Position numbers and translations under genes: made by a program
In this document: positions 26,547 to 34,892 of the stretch, one piece after another
How the letters are laid out: each line of letters starts with the position of its first letter
How positions within the stretch are numbered: position 1 is the stretch's first letter
Assembly: GCF_003971065.1 (NCBI RefSeq)
Contig: NZ_RYDV01000009.1
Location: 119,932 to 183,931 of the forward strand
Source of the DNA: Candidimonas sp. SYP-B2681
Lineage (GTDB): Bacteria > Pseudomonadota > Gammaproteobacteria > Burkholderiales > Burkholderiaceae_B
Direction of reading: 5' to 3'
DNA: 64,000 nucleotides
The notes under the pieces: generated by a model
Databases searched by the model: none
What the model saw: the letters and a program-made list of their open reading frames with translations, nothing else
What the model was told of the DNA's origin: nothing

Positions 26547-27638
26547 ATGTCTGTAAATTCAATACGCAAAGCATTATGTGCATTGGCGGTAATGCCCGCC
26601 ATGGCAATGTCGCCTTCCGCGATGGCGGCCGATAAAGAGCCACTGAAAGTGGGTTTTGTTTATGTCAGTCCCATCGGTGAAGCCGGCTGGACCTGGCAAC
26701 AAGACTTGGGGCGCAAAGAAATGGAAAAGCAACTGGGCGATCGGGTCAAGACCCAATACGTGGAAGATGTCCCGGAAAGCGCCGATGCCGAACGTGTCAT
26801 TCGTGACTTGGCCCAGCAGGGTAACAAGCTCATCTTTACGACTTCGTTTGGTTTCATGAACCCCACCCTCAAAGTGGCGAAGCAATTCCCTGACGTGAAG
26901 TTCGTGCACTCCACCGGCTACAAAACCGCTGCGAATGTGGCGACAACCAATGCGCGTTTTTACGAAGCTCGTTATTTGTCGGGCATCATCGCCGGAAAAA
27001 TGACGAAATCGAACGTGGCCGGTTACGTCGGCGCCTTTCCCATTCCCGAAGTCTTACAAGGCATTAATGCTTTTACCCGAGGAATGCGCAGCGTAAATCC
27101 AAATGCTGAAGTACGCGTTATCTGGGTCAATAGCTGGTTTGATCCGGGCAAGGAGCGTGATGCCGCTTTGGCGCTGATCGGCCAGGGCGCCGACGTGGTC
27201 ACGCATCACACCGATTCGACGGCGACGGTGCAAGCCGCCGAAGAGAAAGGAAAATATGCGATTGCTTACCATTCCGACATGAAGAAGTTCGGCCCGAACG
27301 CACAGTTGGCTGCGGTTACGCATCACTGGGGCGAATACTTCACTCAAGAGGCACGCGAGGTTCTCGACGGAACGTGGAAACCGGATAGCACCTGGGGCGG
27401 GATCAAGCAAGGGATGGCCGCTCTCGAAGGATTCGGATCTGCGGTACCGGAAGACCTGAGAAAGTTGGTGGCGGAAAAGCAGTCCGAAATCGTCGCCGGT
27501 ACCTTATCTCCATTTACGGGCCCACTTAAAGACAATCAGGGCAAGGTTCAACTACAGACGGGTGTGCTGGATGATGCTGGCCTGAACAAAATGAATTACT
27601 ACGTTGAAGGGGTGGCTGGCAAGCTGCCCACTAAGTAA
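26547..27638 (+). CDS. BMP-family substrate-binding protein
   Basis: 363 residues. A Sec signal runs to about residue 27 (MSPSAMAADK). The mature protein begins LKVGFVYVSPIGEAGWTWQQ, the Med/BMP (PnrA-like) fold, followed by FTTSFGFMNPTLKVAKQFPD, VAGYVGAFPIPEVLQGINAF and GADVVTHHTDSTA. In this family the protein binds purine nucleosides in the periplasm and delivers them to the permease pair. It is the last gene of the five-gene operon. Confidence 0.9.
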   Translation: MSVNSIRKALCALAVMPAMAMSPSAMAADKEPLKVGFVYVSPIGEAGWTWQQDLGRKEMEKQLGDRVKTQYVEDVPESADAERVIRDLAQQGNKLIFTTSFGFMNPTLKVAKQFPDVKFVHSTGYKTAANVATTNARFYEARYLSGIIAGKMTKSNVAGYVGAFPIPEVLQGINAFTRGMRSVNPNAEVRVIWVNSWFDPGKERDAALALIGQGADVVTHHTDSTATVQAAEEKGKYAIAYHSDMKKFGPNAQLAAVTHHWGEYFTQEAREVLDGTWKPDSTWGGIKQGMAALEGFGSAVPEDLRKLVAEKQSEIVAGTLSPFTGPLKDNQGKVQLQTGVLDDAGLNKMNYYVEGVAGKLPTK

Positions 27639-27675
27639 AAGAGGGCGGCCGGCCGGGGACAACGTAAATTCGTAG

Positions 27676-27690
27676 CGGGCGATTCGCCCG
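27676..27690. terminator. Hairpin between BMP and aldo/keto reductase genes
   Basis: CGGGCG-ATT-CGCCCG is a short perfect stem in the 55-base gap between two convergent genes, followed on the plus strand by GATTTAT. It may end transcripts from both sides. The T-tract is weak. Confidence 0.4.
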
Positions 27691-27693
27691 GAT

Positions 27694-28701
27694 TTATGCT
27701 GGCCGTGGCCGGCCAAAAAAGGGATAGGTCGGATCGTTGTAGCCCGGGGTAGAGGCATGCCCCGGCGTTACCAGATCATCGACCATGGACTCTTCTTCGG
27801 CAGTAATCTCGATAGCGACGGCGGGGTAATAATCTTCCATCTGCAGCAAAGTTCTTGGTCCGGCAATAACGGCAGAAATATGCGGATTGGCAAGAACCCA
27901 TGCTGTTGCGAACTGCCCCAACTTTATTCCTTTTTCGTCGCAGTGCTCTTGCAGCTTTCGCGCGATGACAAGCGATTCTTCACGAAATTCTGTTTCCAGG
28001 ATGCGTTTATCGCCACGGCCCGCACGGCTGTCTTGTGCCGGGGCCTGGCCGGGTAGGTACTTCCCGGTTAGCACGCCGCGCGCGATCGGGCTGTACGGGA
28101 CCACTCCTAACCCATAATGTGCGCAGGCCGGCAGAATTTCGACTTCCGGGCCGCGATTCAGCAGGTTGTAATACGGCTGGCATACGACAGGTTGCGGCAC
28201 GTTGGCCTTTTCGCACAAACGCACGATCTCGGCAATACGCCATCCCCTGAAGTTCGACACGCCAAACGCTCGGATTTTGCCCGATTGGATCAGGTCGCCC
28301 ATGGTACGCACGGCTTCGTCCAGATTTTCCTCATGGAAATCGCGGTGCATATACAAGATATCGATATGGTCCGTACTGAGGCGGTTCAAGCTGTTTTCCA
28401 CCTCGCGCATCATCCAGTGGCGCGAATAGTGCGAGCGGTTGGGGGCCTTGCTCATGCTATTTCCAAGCTTGGTCGCCAGTACCCAGTCGTTCCGCTTTTC
28501 ATTGATCAGCTTGCCAACCATTTCTTCGCAGAGACCTTTGCTATAGACGTCGGCCGTATCGATGAAATTGACACCATGTTCGCTTGCCGAAGCGACAATA
28601 TTCCGTGCCTCGGCGAAGTCGGTCTGGTCTGCAAACATCATTGTGCCCAAGCATAGGGCTGAGACTTTTAAATTACTGGTACCAAGGCGTCGATATTGCA
28701 T
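27694..28701 (-). CDS. Aldo/keto reductase
   Basis: 335 residues from ATG 28701, which has AGGGA 5 bases before. It begins MQYRRLGTSNLKVSALCLGT and carries the NADPH-dependent aldo-keto reductase motifs: FIDTADVYSKG with the catalytic Asp and Tyr, LATKLGN with Lys, DILYMHRD with His, and VCQPYYNLLNRG. The C-terminal SAVIAGPRTLLQMEDY binds the cofactor phosphate. It is 97 bases downstream of the Bug gene on the same strand and may belong to the same catabolic operon. Substrate unknown. Confidence 0.85.
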   Translation of the reverse strand: MQYRRLGTSNLKVSALCLGTMMFADQTDFAEARNIVASASEHGVNFIDTADVYSKGLCEEMVGKLINEKRNDWVLATKLGNSMSKAPNRSHYSRHWMMREVENSLNRLSTDHIDILYMHRDFHEENLDEAVRTMGDLIQSGKIRAFGVSNFRGWRIAEIVRLCEKANVPQPVVCQPYYNLLNRGPEVEILPACAHYGLGVVPYSPIARGVLTGKYLPGQAPAQDSRAGRGDKRILETEFREESLVIARKLQEHCDEKGIKLGQFATAWVLANPHISAVIAGPRTLLQMEDYYPAVAIEITAEEESMVDDLVTPGHASTPGYNDPTYPFFGRPRPA

Positions 28702-28797
28702 TGCGTTCCCTAAGCATGAGGATGTCGAGCACACATATTACCTAGTTAGAGCCGCCCAGGGAACTTGCCGTGCAATGAGAACCAGCGGGTGCGAGAC

Positions 28798-29784
28798 TTA
28801 TTGCAGTTCGATGCCGGCACTTTTTACAACGGCGGCATATTTGTTCAGTTCCGATTGGAAATACCGGGCAGTGTCCTCAGGCGGCATCATTTGTATGGTG
28901 TTGCCTTGAGTCTTCATGCTCTTTTGCACATCCGGGGCATTGAAAGCCTCAGTGAAGGCGGCGTAAATTTCCTTGACCTTCGCTTCAGGCAAACCCGCGG
29001 GGCCGACAACGGCAAACCAACCCGCCATGTCGTAATCGGGCAGCCCTTGTTCTGCGAGCGTCGGCAAGTCGGGCATTGCCGACGCTCGTGTCTTGCTGCC
29101 CATGCCTACCGCGCGTAGTCCACCGCTCTGAAGATGGGCAAGGATTGAAGGCAAAGACAGCACCCCGAAGTCGACCTGGCCGCCTAACAAATCGGTGATC
29201 ATGGGGCCGACGCCTTTGTAGGGAATATGGCGGGCCTGTACGTTGGCCTGATCGACGAACATTTCGGCCGCCAGATGCAGAATGGTACCGTTGCCGGACG
29301 ATGCAAAGTTGTATTCGCCGGGGCGCTTCTTCAACGCTGCAATCAGCTCCTGGACATTTGCGACAGGCAATTTGCGGGGATTCACCACGAGCAGCAAGGG
29401 CGTCGAACCAATAACCGAGATTGGCGTGATATCGGCGATAGGGTCGAAGGGTAGCGACTTGTAGACGCTGGGAAATATGACGTGGTTGTTCGATACCACA
29501 CTAAGCGTGAAGCCATCGGCAACTGACTTCACCAGCGCGGACGTCCCGAGAATTCCGCCGGCGCCCGGCTTGTTTTCGATTACGACCGTGTGCTTGAGCG
29601 CTTTGGACAACGCTGGGCCAGCAGCACGAACGATGGTATCAACGCCGGAGCCCGGGCCCACTGGAAGGATGAAGCTAATAGGTCGGTCGTTTTGCGCAAA
29701 TACCGAGAACGGTTTGCTTACAGCGGCTGCCCCTAGTGCCGCTAAAAAGTGGCGCCGAGTTGTGCTGGTATTGAACGTTGTCAT
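28798..29784 (-). CDS. Bug-family (TctC-like) solute-binding protein
   Basis: 328 residues from ATG 29784, with AGGAG 6 bases before. The signal is of twin-arginine type (TTRRHFLAALGAAAV). The mature protein has the Bug pattern FILPVGPGSGVDTIVRA, VIENKPGAGGILGTSALVKS, and FASSGNGTILHLAAEMF, then HIPYKGVGPMITDLLGGQVD. Such proteins bind carboxylates in the periplasm for tripartite tricarboxylate transporters. No TctA or TctB is adjacent, so the permease must be shared or distant. It follows the CaiB and lyase genes on one strand, which suggests that its ligand is the acid these enzymes use. Confidence 0.9.
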   Translation of the reverse strand: MTTFNTSTTRRHFLAALGAAAVSKPFSVFAQNDRPISFILPVGPGSGVDTIVRAAGPALSKALKHTVVIENKPGAGGILGTSALVKSVADGFTLSVVSNNHVIFPSVYKSLPFDPIADITPISVIGSTPLLLVVNPRKLPVANVQELIAALKKRPGEYNFASSGNGTILHLAAEMFVDQANVQARHIPYKGVGPMITDLLGGQVDFGVLSLPSILAHLQSGGLRAVGMGSKTRASAMPDLPTLAEQGLPDYDMAGWFAVVGPAGLPEAKVKEIYAAFTEAFNAPDVQKSMKTQGNTIQMMPPEDTARYFQSELNKYAAVVKSAGIELQ

Positions 29785-29848
29785 GGATGTCTCCTGAGTT
29801 TTTATAATGTAGATTGCCAATCGCGAATCGTTACGCGTCCCGAACTTA

Positions 29849-31117
29849 CTATCCGACTGCCTTAAGCTTCAACAGTTCTCCAATCTCTGCATCGTCATAG
29901 CCAATGCTTTCCAGCACTTCCTTAGTGTGCTCCCCAAGTTTCGGAGGATGTATCCGAACTCCCAATCGTTCGCCGGTCAGGGTAAGAGGCAACAGGGCAG
30001 CCCGTGCGGTTTGCCCGGCACGCTCGCCGTCGGTAAGCCTTATTTCGGCCAAGCCGCCGGTCGCCTGCAGGTGGGGATCATCAAACAATTCCTCTGGCTT
30101 CACAATAGGGGCGAACGGCAGGCCATGCTTTTCAAAAATGGCGGCGAGCTCTGCTGCGGTATAAGTGGCCAGTCGGGGCCGAAGCTCTGCCAGAAGCGTC
30201 GCGCGGACGCGAACACGCTCGTTATTGGTGGCGAGTTCCGGGCGTGTCAGCAGGTCGGCAAACCCCATTGCCTTGCAGAACACCTTCCATTGCGCATCGC
30301 TGACGGCGGCAAGAAATATCTGTTCGCCATTCTTGACGGTGAACACGTCATAAAGCGCCCAGGCTGAGATGCGCTCTGGCATCGGCGCAGCCGCCTCGCC
30401 TGTGATGGCATACTGAAGCATATGCTGTCCGACCAGGAAAATATTATTTTCGAACAGGGCAGACTGCACTTCCTGGCCTTGACCTGTAATGCCGCGTTCA
30501 ATCAAGGCGGCCATGATGCCGATAGCGCCGAACATGCCGCCCATAATGTCGTTCACGCTAGTGCCCGCGCGTAGGGGGTCGCCCGGGCGACCGGTCATGT
30601 AAGCAAGGCCTCCCATCATTTGCACCACTTCGTCCAATGCGGTCCGCAGCTCATAGGGGCCCGGCAGAAATCCCTTAAGGCTGGCATAGATCAGGCGAGG
30701 ATTTTCAATGCTCAAGTTGGCGTAATCCAGGCCGTATTTTTCCATCATTCCGGGGCGGAAGTTTTCAGCCACGACATCGACGCTACTGACCAGTTTATGC
30801 GCTATTGCCACCCCTTCCGGAGTATGGAGATTAATGGCGATGCTCTTCTTGTTGCGATTAAACATGGGGAAAAAGCCTGCGCCAGCGCCCAGTAAATGTC
30901 GCGTGCGGTCACCCTCGACGGGCTCCACCTTTATTACCTCGGCACCCAGGTCAGCCAGCACCAGTCCGCAGGTGGGCCCCATCACCATATGAGTGAATTC
31001 GACGACGCGCAGTCCAGTTAACGGAAGGCGCCGGCCCGCTTTTGCGCTTGTCGTCAAATTCTGGGCAGGCGGTTGCGCGATGGCATCGCTTGCCACGCCA
31101 TTCATGTCAGTGGGCAT
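29849..31117 (-). CDS. CaiB/BaiF-family (class III) CoA-transferase
   Basis: 422 residues from ATG 31117, 14 bases after the lyase stop. The family N-terminus LTGLRVVEFTHMVMGPTCGL and LADLGAEVIKVEPVEGD bind CoA, and VVAENFRPGMMEKYGL and YASLKGF follow. The stretch GDPLRAGTSVNDIMGGM lines the active site. Class III transferases move CoA between acids such as succinate, glutarate and methylated dicarboxylates. Next to an HMG-CoA-lyase-like gene and a binding protein, the likely role is to activate an imported acid such as 3-hydroxy-3-methylglutarate; this is inference from context and from the human SUGCT homologue. Confidence 0.88.
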   Translation of the reverse strand: MPTDMNGVASDAIAQPPAQNLTTSAKAGRRLPLTGLRVVEFTHMVMGPTCGLVLADLGAEVIKVEPVEGDRTRHLLGAGAGFFPMFNRNKKSIAINLHTPEGVAIAHKLVSSVDVVAENFRPGMMEKYGLDYANLSIENPRLIYASLKGFLPGPYELRTALDEVVQMMGGLAYMTGRPGDPLRAGTSVNDIMGGMFGAIGIMAALIERGITGQGQEVQSALFENNIFLVGQHMLQYAITGEAAAPMPERISAWALYDVFTVKNGEQIFLAAVSDAQWKVFCKAMGFADLLTRPELATNNERVRVRATLLAELRPRLATYTAAELAAIFEKHGLPFAPIVKPEELFDDPHLQATGGLAEIRLTDGERAGQTARAALLPLTLTGERLGVRIHPPKLGEHTKEVLESIGYDDAEIGELLKLKAVG

Positions 31118-31131
31118 GTGGATTTCAAACC

Positions 31132-32121
31132 TTATTGGATAGAAAGAGAATGCAGAGTTGATGCCGGTTTGAACGTCTTGGGCAGGCCGGCACGCCAGAG
31201 CGTTCCGTGCAAGGTCTCGCCGTCCAGCCATTGGGCCAACTTATTACGCAACGTCAGTAATTGACTGACGTCGATATCGGTGGCGATACCCATGTCTTCA
31301 AGCATGAAGACCAGGTCTTCGGTGCTGACATTACCGCTCGCGCCAGGTGCGTGAGGGCACCCGCCTATACCAGCCAGGCAGGCGTCAAACGAGGTAACGC
31401 CCAGTCTCAGCACTGCGACCACATTGGCAAGGCCCAGTCCTCTTGTGTCATGAAAATGTGCCACGCGCAGCCGATCTCCGGCAATTTTCAGTGCTTGGGA
31501 AAAGAGGCTGTCGACGGTGGCCGGATTGGCGTAGCCAACTGTGTCGGCGAGACTGACCCGATCGGCCCCGACATCGAGTAGTGATTGCATTAAACGCAAT
31601 ACCTCGCCGGGTTCAACATGGCCTTGCAAGGTGCATCCGAATGCGGTGCCAATGCCGGCTTCGATAACAATCTTGGAGCCCGCCGCGTCGCGCATGCTAC
31701 GTATTCTGGCGACCTCGGCGACGACCTCATCAGGTGTCTTGCGCAGGTTTGCCAGACTGTGTGCGTGACTGGCCGAAAGTGGAATAATCATAAGGTCGGC
31801 ACCTGCCTCGACTGCATGTTCCGCGCCTTTCAGGTTTGGCACGAGCACTGACGCAAACAGACCGGGAAGGGTCTTGGCAAAGCGGACGAGTTCGCGGGTA
31901 TCGGCCAGTTGCGGCAGTAGACGCGCCGGTACGAACGAGCCCACTTCGATCTCGCGTTGGCCAGCGGCATGGGCCGCGCGAATCCAGTCTAGCTTGTTTG
32001 CTGTGGGTAGTGTACGTGTAATGCTTTGCAAGCCATCGCGCAGGCCTACTTCGCGGACCGTGACCTTTTCTGGCCACGGCTGCCTTGAGCAGTTTGCCGA
32101 TTCGGAGAGAGATACCGACAT
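31132..32121 (-). CDS. Hydroxymethylglutaryl-CoA lyase-like enzyme
   Basis: 329 residues of the HMGL-like TIM-barrel family. VREVGLRDGLQS carries the catalytic Arg28 and Asp29. VAHFHDTRGLGLANV carries the metal-binding His pair. The lyase signature GIGGCPHAPGASGNVSTEDL, with its active-site Cys loop, is intact. It would cleave HMG-CoA to acetyl-CoA and acetoacetate, or a similar 3-hydroxyacyl-CoA. The start at 32121 has GGTG 8 bases before. It is the first gene of the minus-strand operon and is divergent from a LysR gene. Confidence 0.9.
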   Translation of the reverse strand: MSVSLSESANCSRQPWPEKVTVREVGLRDGLQSITRTLPTANKLDWIRAAHAAGQREIEVGSFVPARLLPQLADTRELVRFAKTLPGLFASVLVPNLKGAEHAVEAGADLMIIPLSASHAHSLANLRKTPDEVVAEVARIRSMRDAAGSKIVIEAGIGTAFGCTLQGHVEPGEVLRLMQSLLDVGADRVSLADTVGYANPATVDSLFSQALKIAGDRLRVAHFHDTRGLGLANVVAVLRLGVTSFDACLAGIGGCPHAPGASGNVSTEDLVFMLEDMGIATDIDVSQLLTLRNKLAQWLDGETLHGTLWRAGLPKTFKPASTLHSLSIQ

Positions 32122-32159
32122 ATTGAATTCACCATGTGAAATACTATTTGCCCATTTTA

Positions 32160-32220
32160 GATATTCCAGAAACGGATATGATTCAATTTTAGAAGCTTGA
32201 CGCTTCCCGAATGGAATATC
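32160..32220. promoter_or_regulatory. Inverted repeat in the lyase/LysR divergent region
   Basis: GATATTCC (32160-32167) and GGAATATC (32213-32220) are exact complements with a 45-base spacer, placed between the lyase start and the LysR start. This is the usual place for LysR operators, although the spacing is wide. Confidence 0.4.
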
Positions 32221-32257
32221 ATGATCTGGTCTCCGACCACTGGCGGTATAACTAAAA

Positions 32258-33175
32258 ATGCGTGACCTCGATCTCACGACGCTGCGAATGTTCGTTACGG
32301 TATGCGAGATGCGCAGCATTGCACGCGCGGCCGAACAATCCAATATTGTCGGTTCGGCGATCAGCAAGCGTCTTGCTGCTCTCGAAGAAAACGTCGGCGT
32401 AAGCCTCCTTACACGCCGGCGCCACGGGGTGAGTCCAACTGCGGCAGGCGAAACGCTGTTGGAACATGCTCGCGCCATGCTGGCAAGCGCGGAGCGCATA
32501 CGGCGGGATATGGCAGCGTATTCAACGGGAGTCAGGGGTCAAGTCCGAATACTGGCGACGGCTTCTTCGCTGGCAGAATTTCTACCCGAAGACCTCGCGG
32601 CGTTTCTCCAAAAGCCGGACTATCGAAATATCCAGATCGACATCGAAGAGCGTCTAAGCCTTGATGTCGTCCGGGGCATCAAAGAAGGCGTGGCTTCGGT
32701 GGGAATATGCTGGGACCTAGCCGATTTTCAGGGCCTTGAAACCCGGGCGTATCGCACCGATCGTCTGGCCGTGGTGGTTCACCCCGATCATCCTTTGGCG
32801 TCTCTGAAGACGATGGCTTTCGAAGCATCATTGGATTACGAGCATGTCAGCTTGTCGTCGGCAAGTGCGGTACAAATCATACTGAAACGCCAGGCGTCTC
32901 TGGCGGGGCGCCAACTTGTCGAACGCATATTCGTGTCTAACCTAAATGCAGTATTACGGGTGGTGCTGGCAAATCTGGCCATTAGCGTAGTACCCATCGA
33001 GGTGGCGCAGGTTTATGCCGACGCCAAAGGACTGCGTGTGATTCCCTTGACAGATACTTGGGCTCAGCGGCGTTTTGCCATCTGCTTTCGAGGTGAATCC
33101 TCGCTGTCGCCCGCGGCTCGTTTGCTGGTTGATCATCTGGCGGCGTTTGCGCGGCCTGATAGTCGGGAGCCATAG
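32258..33175 (+). CDS. LysR-family transcriptional regulator
   Basis: 305 residues. The helix-turn-helix MRDLDLTTLRMFVTVCEMRS and ARAAEQSNIVGSAISKRLAAL are typical, followed by an effector domain (RGQVRILATASSLAEFLPED). It faces the HMG-CoA-lyase gene across 136 bases and most likely regulates that operon. The effector is probably the imported acid or its CoA ester. Downstream, a thioesterase gene is convergent. Confidence 0.85.
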   Translation: MRDLDLTTLRMFVTVCEMRSIARAAEQSNIVGSAISKRLAALEENVGVSLLTRRRHGVSPTAAGETLLEHARAMLASAERIRRDMAAYSTGVRGQVRILATASSLAEFLPEDLAAFLQKPDYRNIQIDIEERLSLDVVRGIKEGVASVGICWDLADFQGLETRAYRTDRLAVVVHPDHPLASLKTMAFEASLDYEHVSLSSASAVQIILKRQASLAGRQLVERIFVSNLNAVLRVVLANLAISVVPIEVAQVYADAKGLRVIPLTDTWAQRRFAICFRGESSLSPAARLLVDHLAAFARPDSREP

Positions 33176-33215
33176 GTCTGGCTATTGGGGCTTGCAATGG
33201 TGCCCTGGACTTTTC

Positions 33216-33653
33216 TTACTTTTCGCGCGGTAAGGACCATGTGCTGATGACCTGCGCTACAGGATTGCCGCCCACCGCCGGGACCAGCAACACATCGCCA
33301 GATGCTAGCCGCCCTGTTTTTAGAATGGTGGCATGTGCAAGAACTCCTCCGGGAGGCGCTTTGCGCAGAAAGTTTATGCTTAGGCTGGCTGTCACCGCTT
33401 CGGGATTGCCTGTGGCTCCGACAATCGCTGCGTACAAAGCCAGATCGGCCAGGCCCATTAACATCGGGCCGGCGATGATGCCGCCTAGTCGTTGATGCGC
33501 GCTGCGGTTTGGTAATAGCAAAACGGCAGAGCCGTGGCCAATACTGACGACTTCGATCTCGAGCAGCGAGGCAAACGGGTGCTGGTCTGCCAGCAACTGG
33601 TTGAATTCGCTTACGCTGATTTTAGGCAGTGTGTTCTGCACAATAGGTTCCAT
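33216..33653 (-). CDS. PaaI-type hotdog-fold thioesterase
   Basis: 145 residues from ATG 33653; a TTG at 33662 is an alternative. The hotdog motif is visible in AHQRLGGIIAGPMLMGLADLALYAA, quoted in part: LGGIIAGPMLMGLADLALY. The stretch VTASLSINFLRKAPPGGVLA closes the fold. The usual catalytic Asp/Glu-Gly pattern is replaced with GPMLMGLAD. It would release free acids from acyl-CoA. It is convergent with the LysR gene; a link to the catabolic operon is possible but not shown. Confidence 0.7.
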   Translation of the reverse strand: MEPIVQNTLPKISVSEFNQLLADQHPFASLLEIEVVSIGHGSAVLLLPNRSAHQRLGGIIAGPMLMGLADLALYAAIVGATGNPEAVTASLSINFLRKAPPGGVLAHATILKTGRLASGDVLLVPAVGGNPVAQVISTWSLPREK

Positions 33654-33778
33654 AGCTCGCAAGGTGATGAAGTGGCAAAATGTAACGTTTGCAGGAAGTT
33701 CGGCTAGTGTGCCACAGGGACTATTGCTTGCGAAGGATCATGCTGGCCGCAGGCGACAGCGTAGTACACTTGCCCACC

Positions 33779-34183
33779 ATGAATAGGCGCTTACCGCTAC
33801 ACTTTTCTGCGACATACTGGCGTGCCCTGTCGGGCGTGCTGTTGCTTGTATACCTAGTGCGCGCCGTGATTCCCGCGGGCTACATGCCAGCGCACTTCCT
33901 GGTCAAGGGCGGCAGCCTGCCGGGCATGACTATTTGTGTGCAAGGCTTATCGGCCAGCACCAAAAGAATTCTGGCTCTCGAAGAGAAGCGTCAAACTGAA
34001 CCGCAGATGCTTGATTGCGCTGTGGGCTTCGTAACTAGTCAGGCGGCCTTGTCGTTCACGGCAGCGCCTGCTTTTATTTCCGTCGTTGCTGATCTGCAGT
34101 TCGCACTATGGCTGACGGCGGTCGAGACCGTGCAACTCGCGGTGCGTGGACCTCCTTTAGGATCGCGAGCTCCACCTTTCTGA
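33779..34183 (+). CDS. DUF2946-like exported protein next to a copper chaperone
   Basis: 134 residues from ATG 33779. There is one N-terminal hydrophobic helix (YWRALSGVLLLVYLVRAVIP) followed by the family pattern PAGYMPAHF, a single Cys in TICVQG, a Cys in LDCAVGF and a C-terminal GSRAPPF. DUF2946 proteins often stand next to PCu(A)C and copper-import genes, and this one is 53 bases before a PCu(A)C gene. No function is proven; a role in copper handling is inferred. Confidence 0.6.
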   Translation: MNRRLPLHFSATYWRALSGVLLLVYLVRAVIPAGYMPAHFLVKGGSLPGMTICVQGLSASTKRILALEEKRQTEPQMLDCAVGFVTSQAALSFTAAPAFISVVADLQFALWLTAVETVQLAVRGPPLGSRAPPF

Positions 34184-34236
34184 TTGTGCTGAAATTCTAT
34201 CGATTTAATAACCAGACAATCATTTTGGGGTACTTC

Positions 34237-34803
34237 ATGAAAAACATAGTTATCGTCGGCATCATGTCATTCACGGGCGCGGCGCTGGCAAATTCCGTCA
34301 GCCATGCCAATGCTCTGCCTGAGCCTACCGTATTACTGGCCCACGCGGGACATGATCACGGTACGCCTTCCCACGCAAAGCAGGCAGTCGCCGACAACGC
34401 CGCAAACGCTAAAGTGTCGAGCACGCTGGTGGTTTCCGGCTGCTGGATACGGTCTTTACCCCTACCCGCACCCTCGGGCGGCTATTTCGTTATTGAAAAC
34501 AGCGGGTCCAAAGAAGCCAAGCTGCAAAGTGCGTCATCAACTGCTTACGGCATGGTGATGCTGCATCAAACAACCCATCAAGGCGGGATGAGCAGGATGT
34601 CAGCCACGCACGATATTGCCATTCCGGCGGGCGGAAAGCTGGAGTTCAAGCCGGGCGGCTATCACGCCATGCTGGAAAATCCTGCAAACGTTCCGGCAAT
34701 CGGCAGCAAGGTCAAGATGGACTTTGTGTTTGACTCGGGTGAAAAAGCGTCGGCGGACTGCGAGATCAAGGCGCCCAATACGCAGGCGCCGATGTCTCAC
34801 TAA
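34237..34803 (+). CDS. PCu(A)C-domain periplasmic copper chaperone
   Basis: 188 residues from ATG 34237, with TTTTGGGG just before. A Sec signal (IMSFTGAALANS) is followed by a His-rich stretch HAGHDHGTPSHAK. The core is the PCu(A)C domain: SGGYFVIENSG, then MLHQTTHQGGMSRM, and YHAMLENP, together the Met/His copper(I) site of the H-M-x10-M-x21-H-x-M pattern. It delivers copper to cytochrome oxidase or another periplasmic target. The histidine-rich N-terminal segment may bind extra metal. Confidence 0.85.
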   Translation: MKNIVIVGIMSFTGAALANSVSHANALPEPTVLLAHAGHDHGTPSHAKQAVADNAANAKVSSTLVVSGCWIRSLPLPAPSGGYFVIENSGSKEAKLQSASSTAYGMVMLHQTTHQGGMSRMSATHDIAIPAGGKLEFKPGGYHAMLENPANVPAIGSKVKMDFVFDSGEKASADCEIKAPNTQAPMSH

Positions 34804-34892
34804 GCACATCGCCAAGCCAGTTCTTGCCGATGTTGCGTTGACTCGACCTCGTCACCCGTTTTGGGGTCGAGTCATTATTAGCGGCGGGTTGG

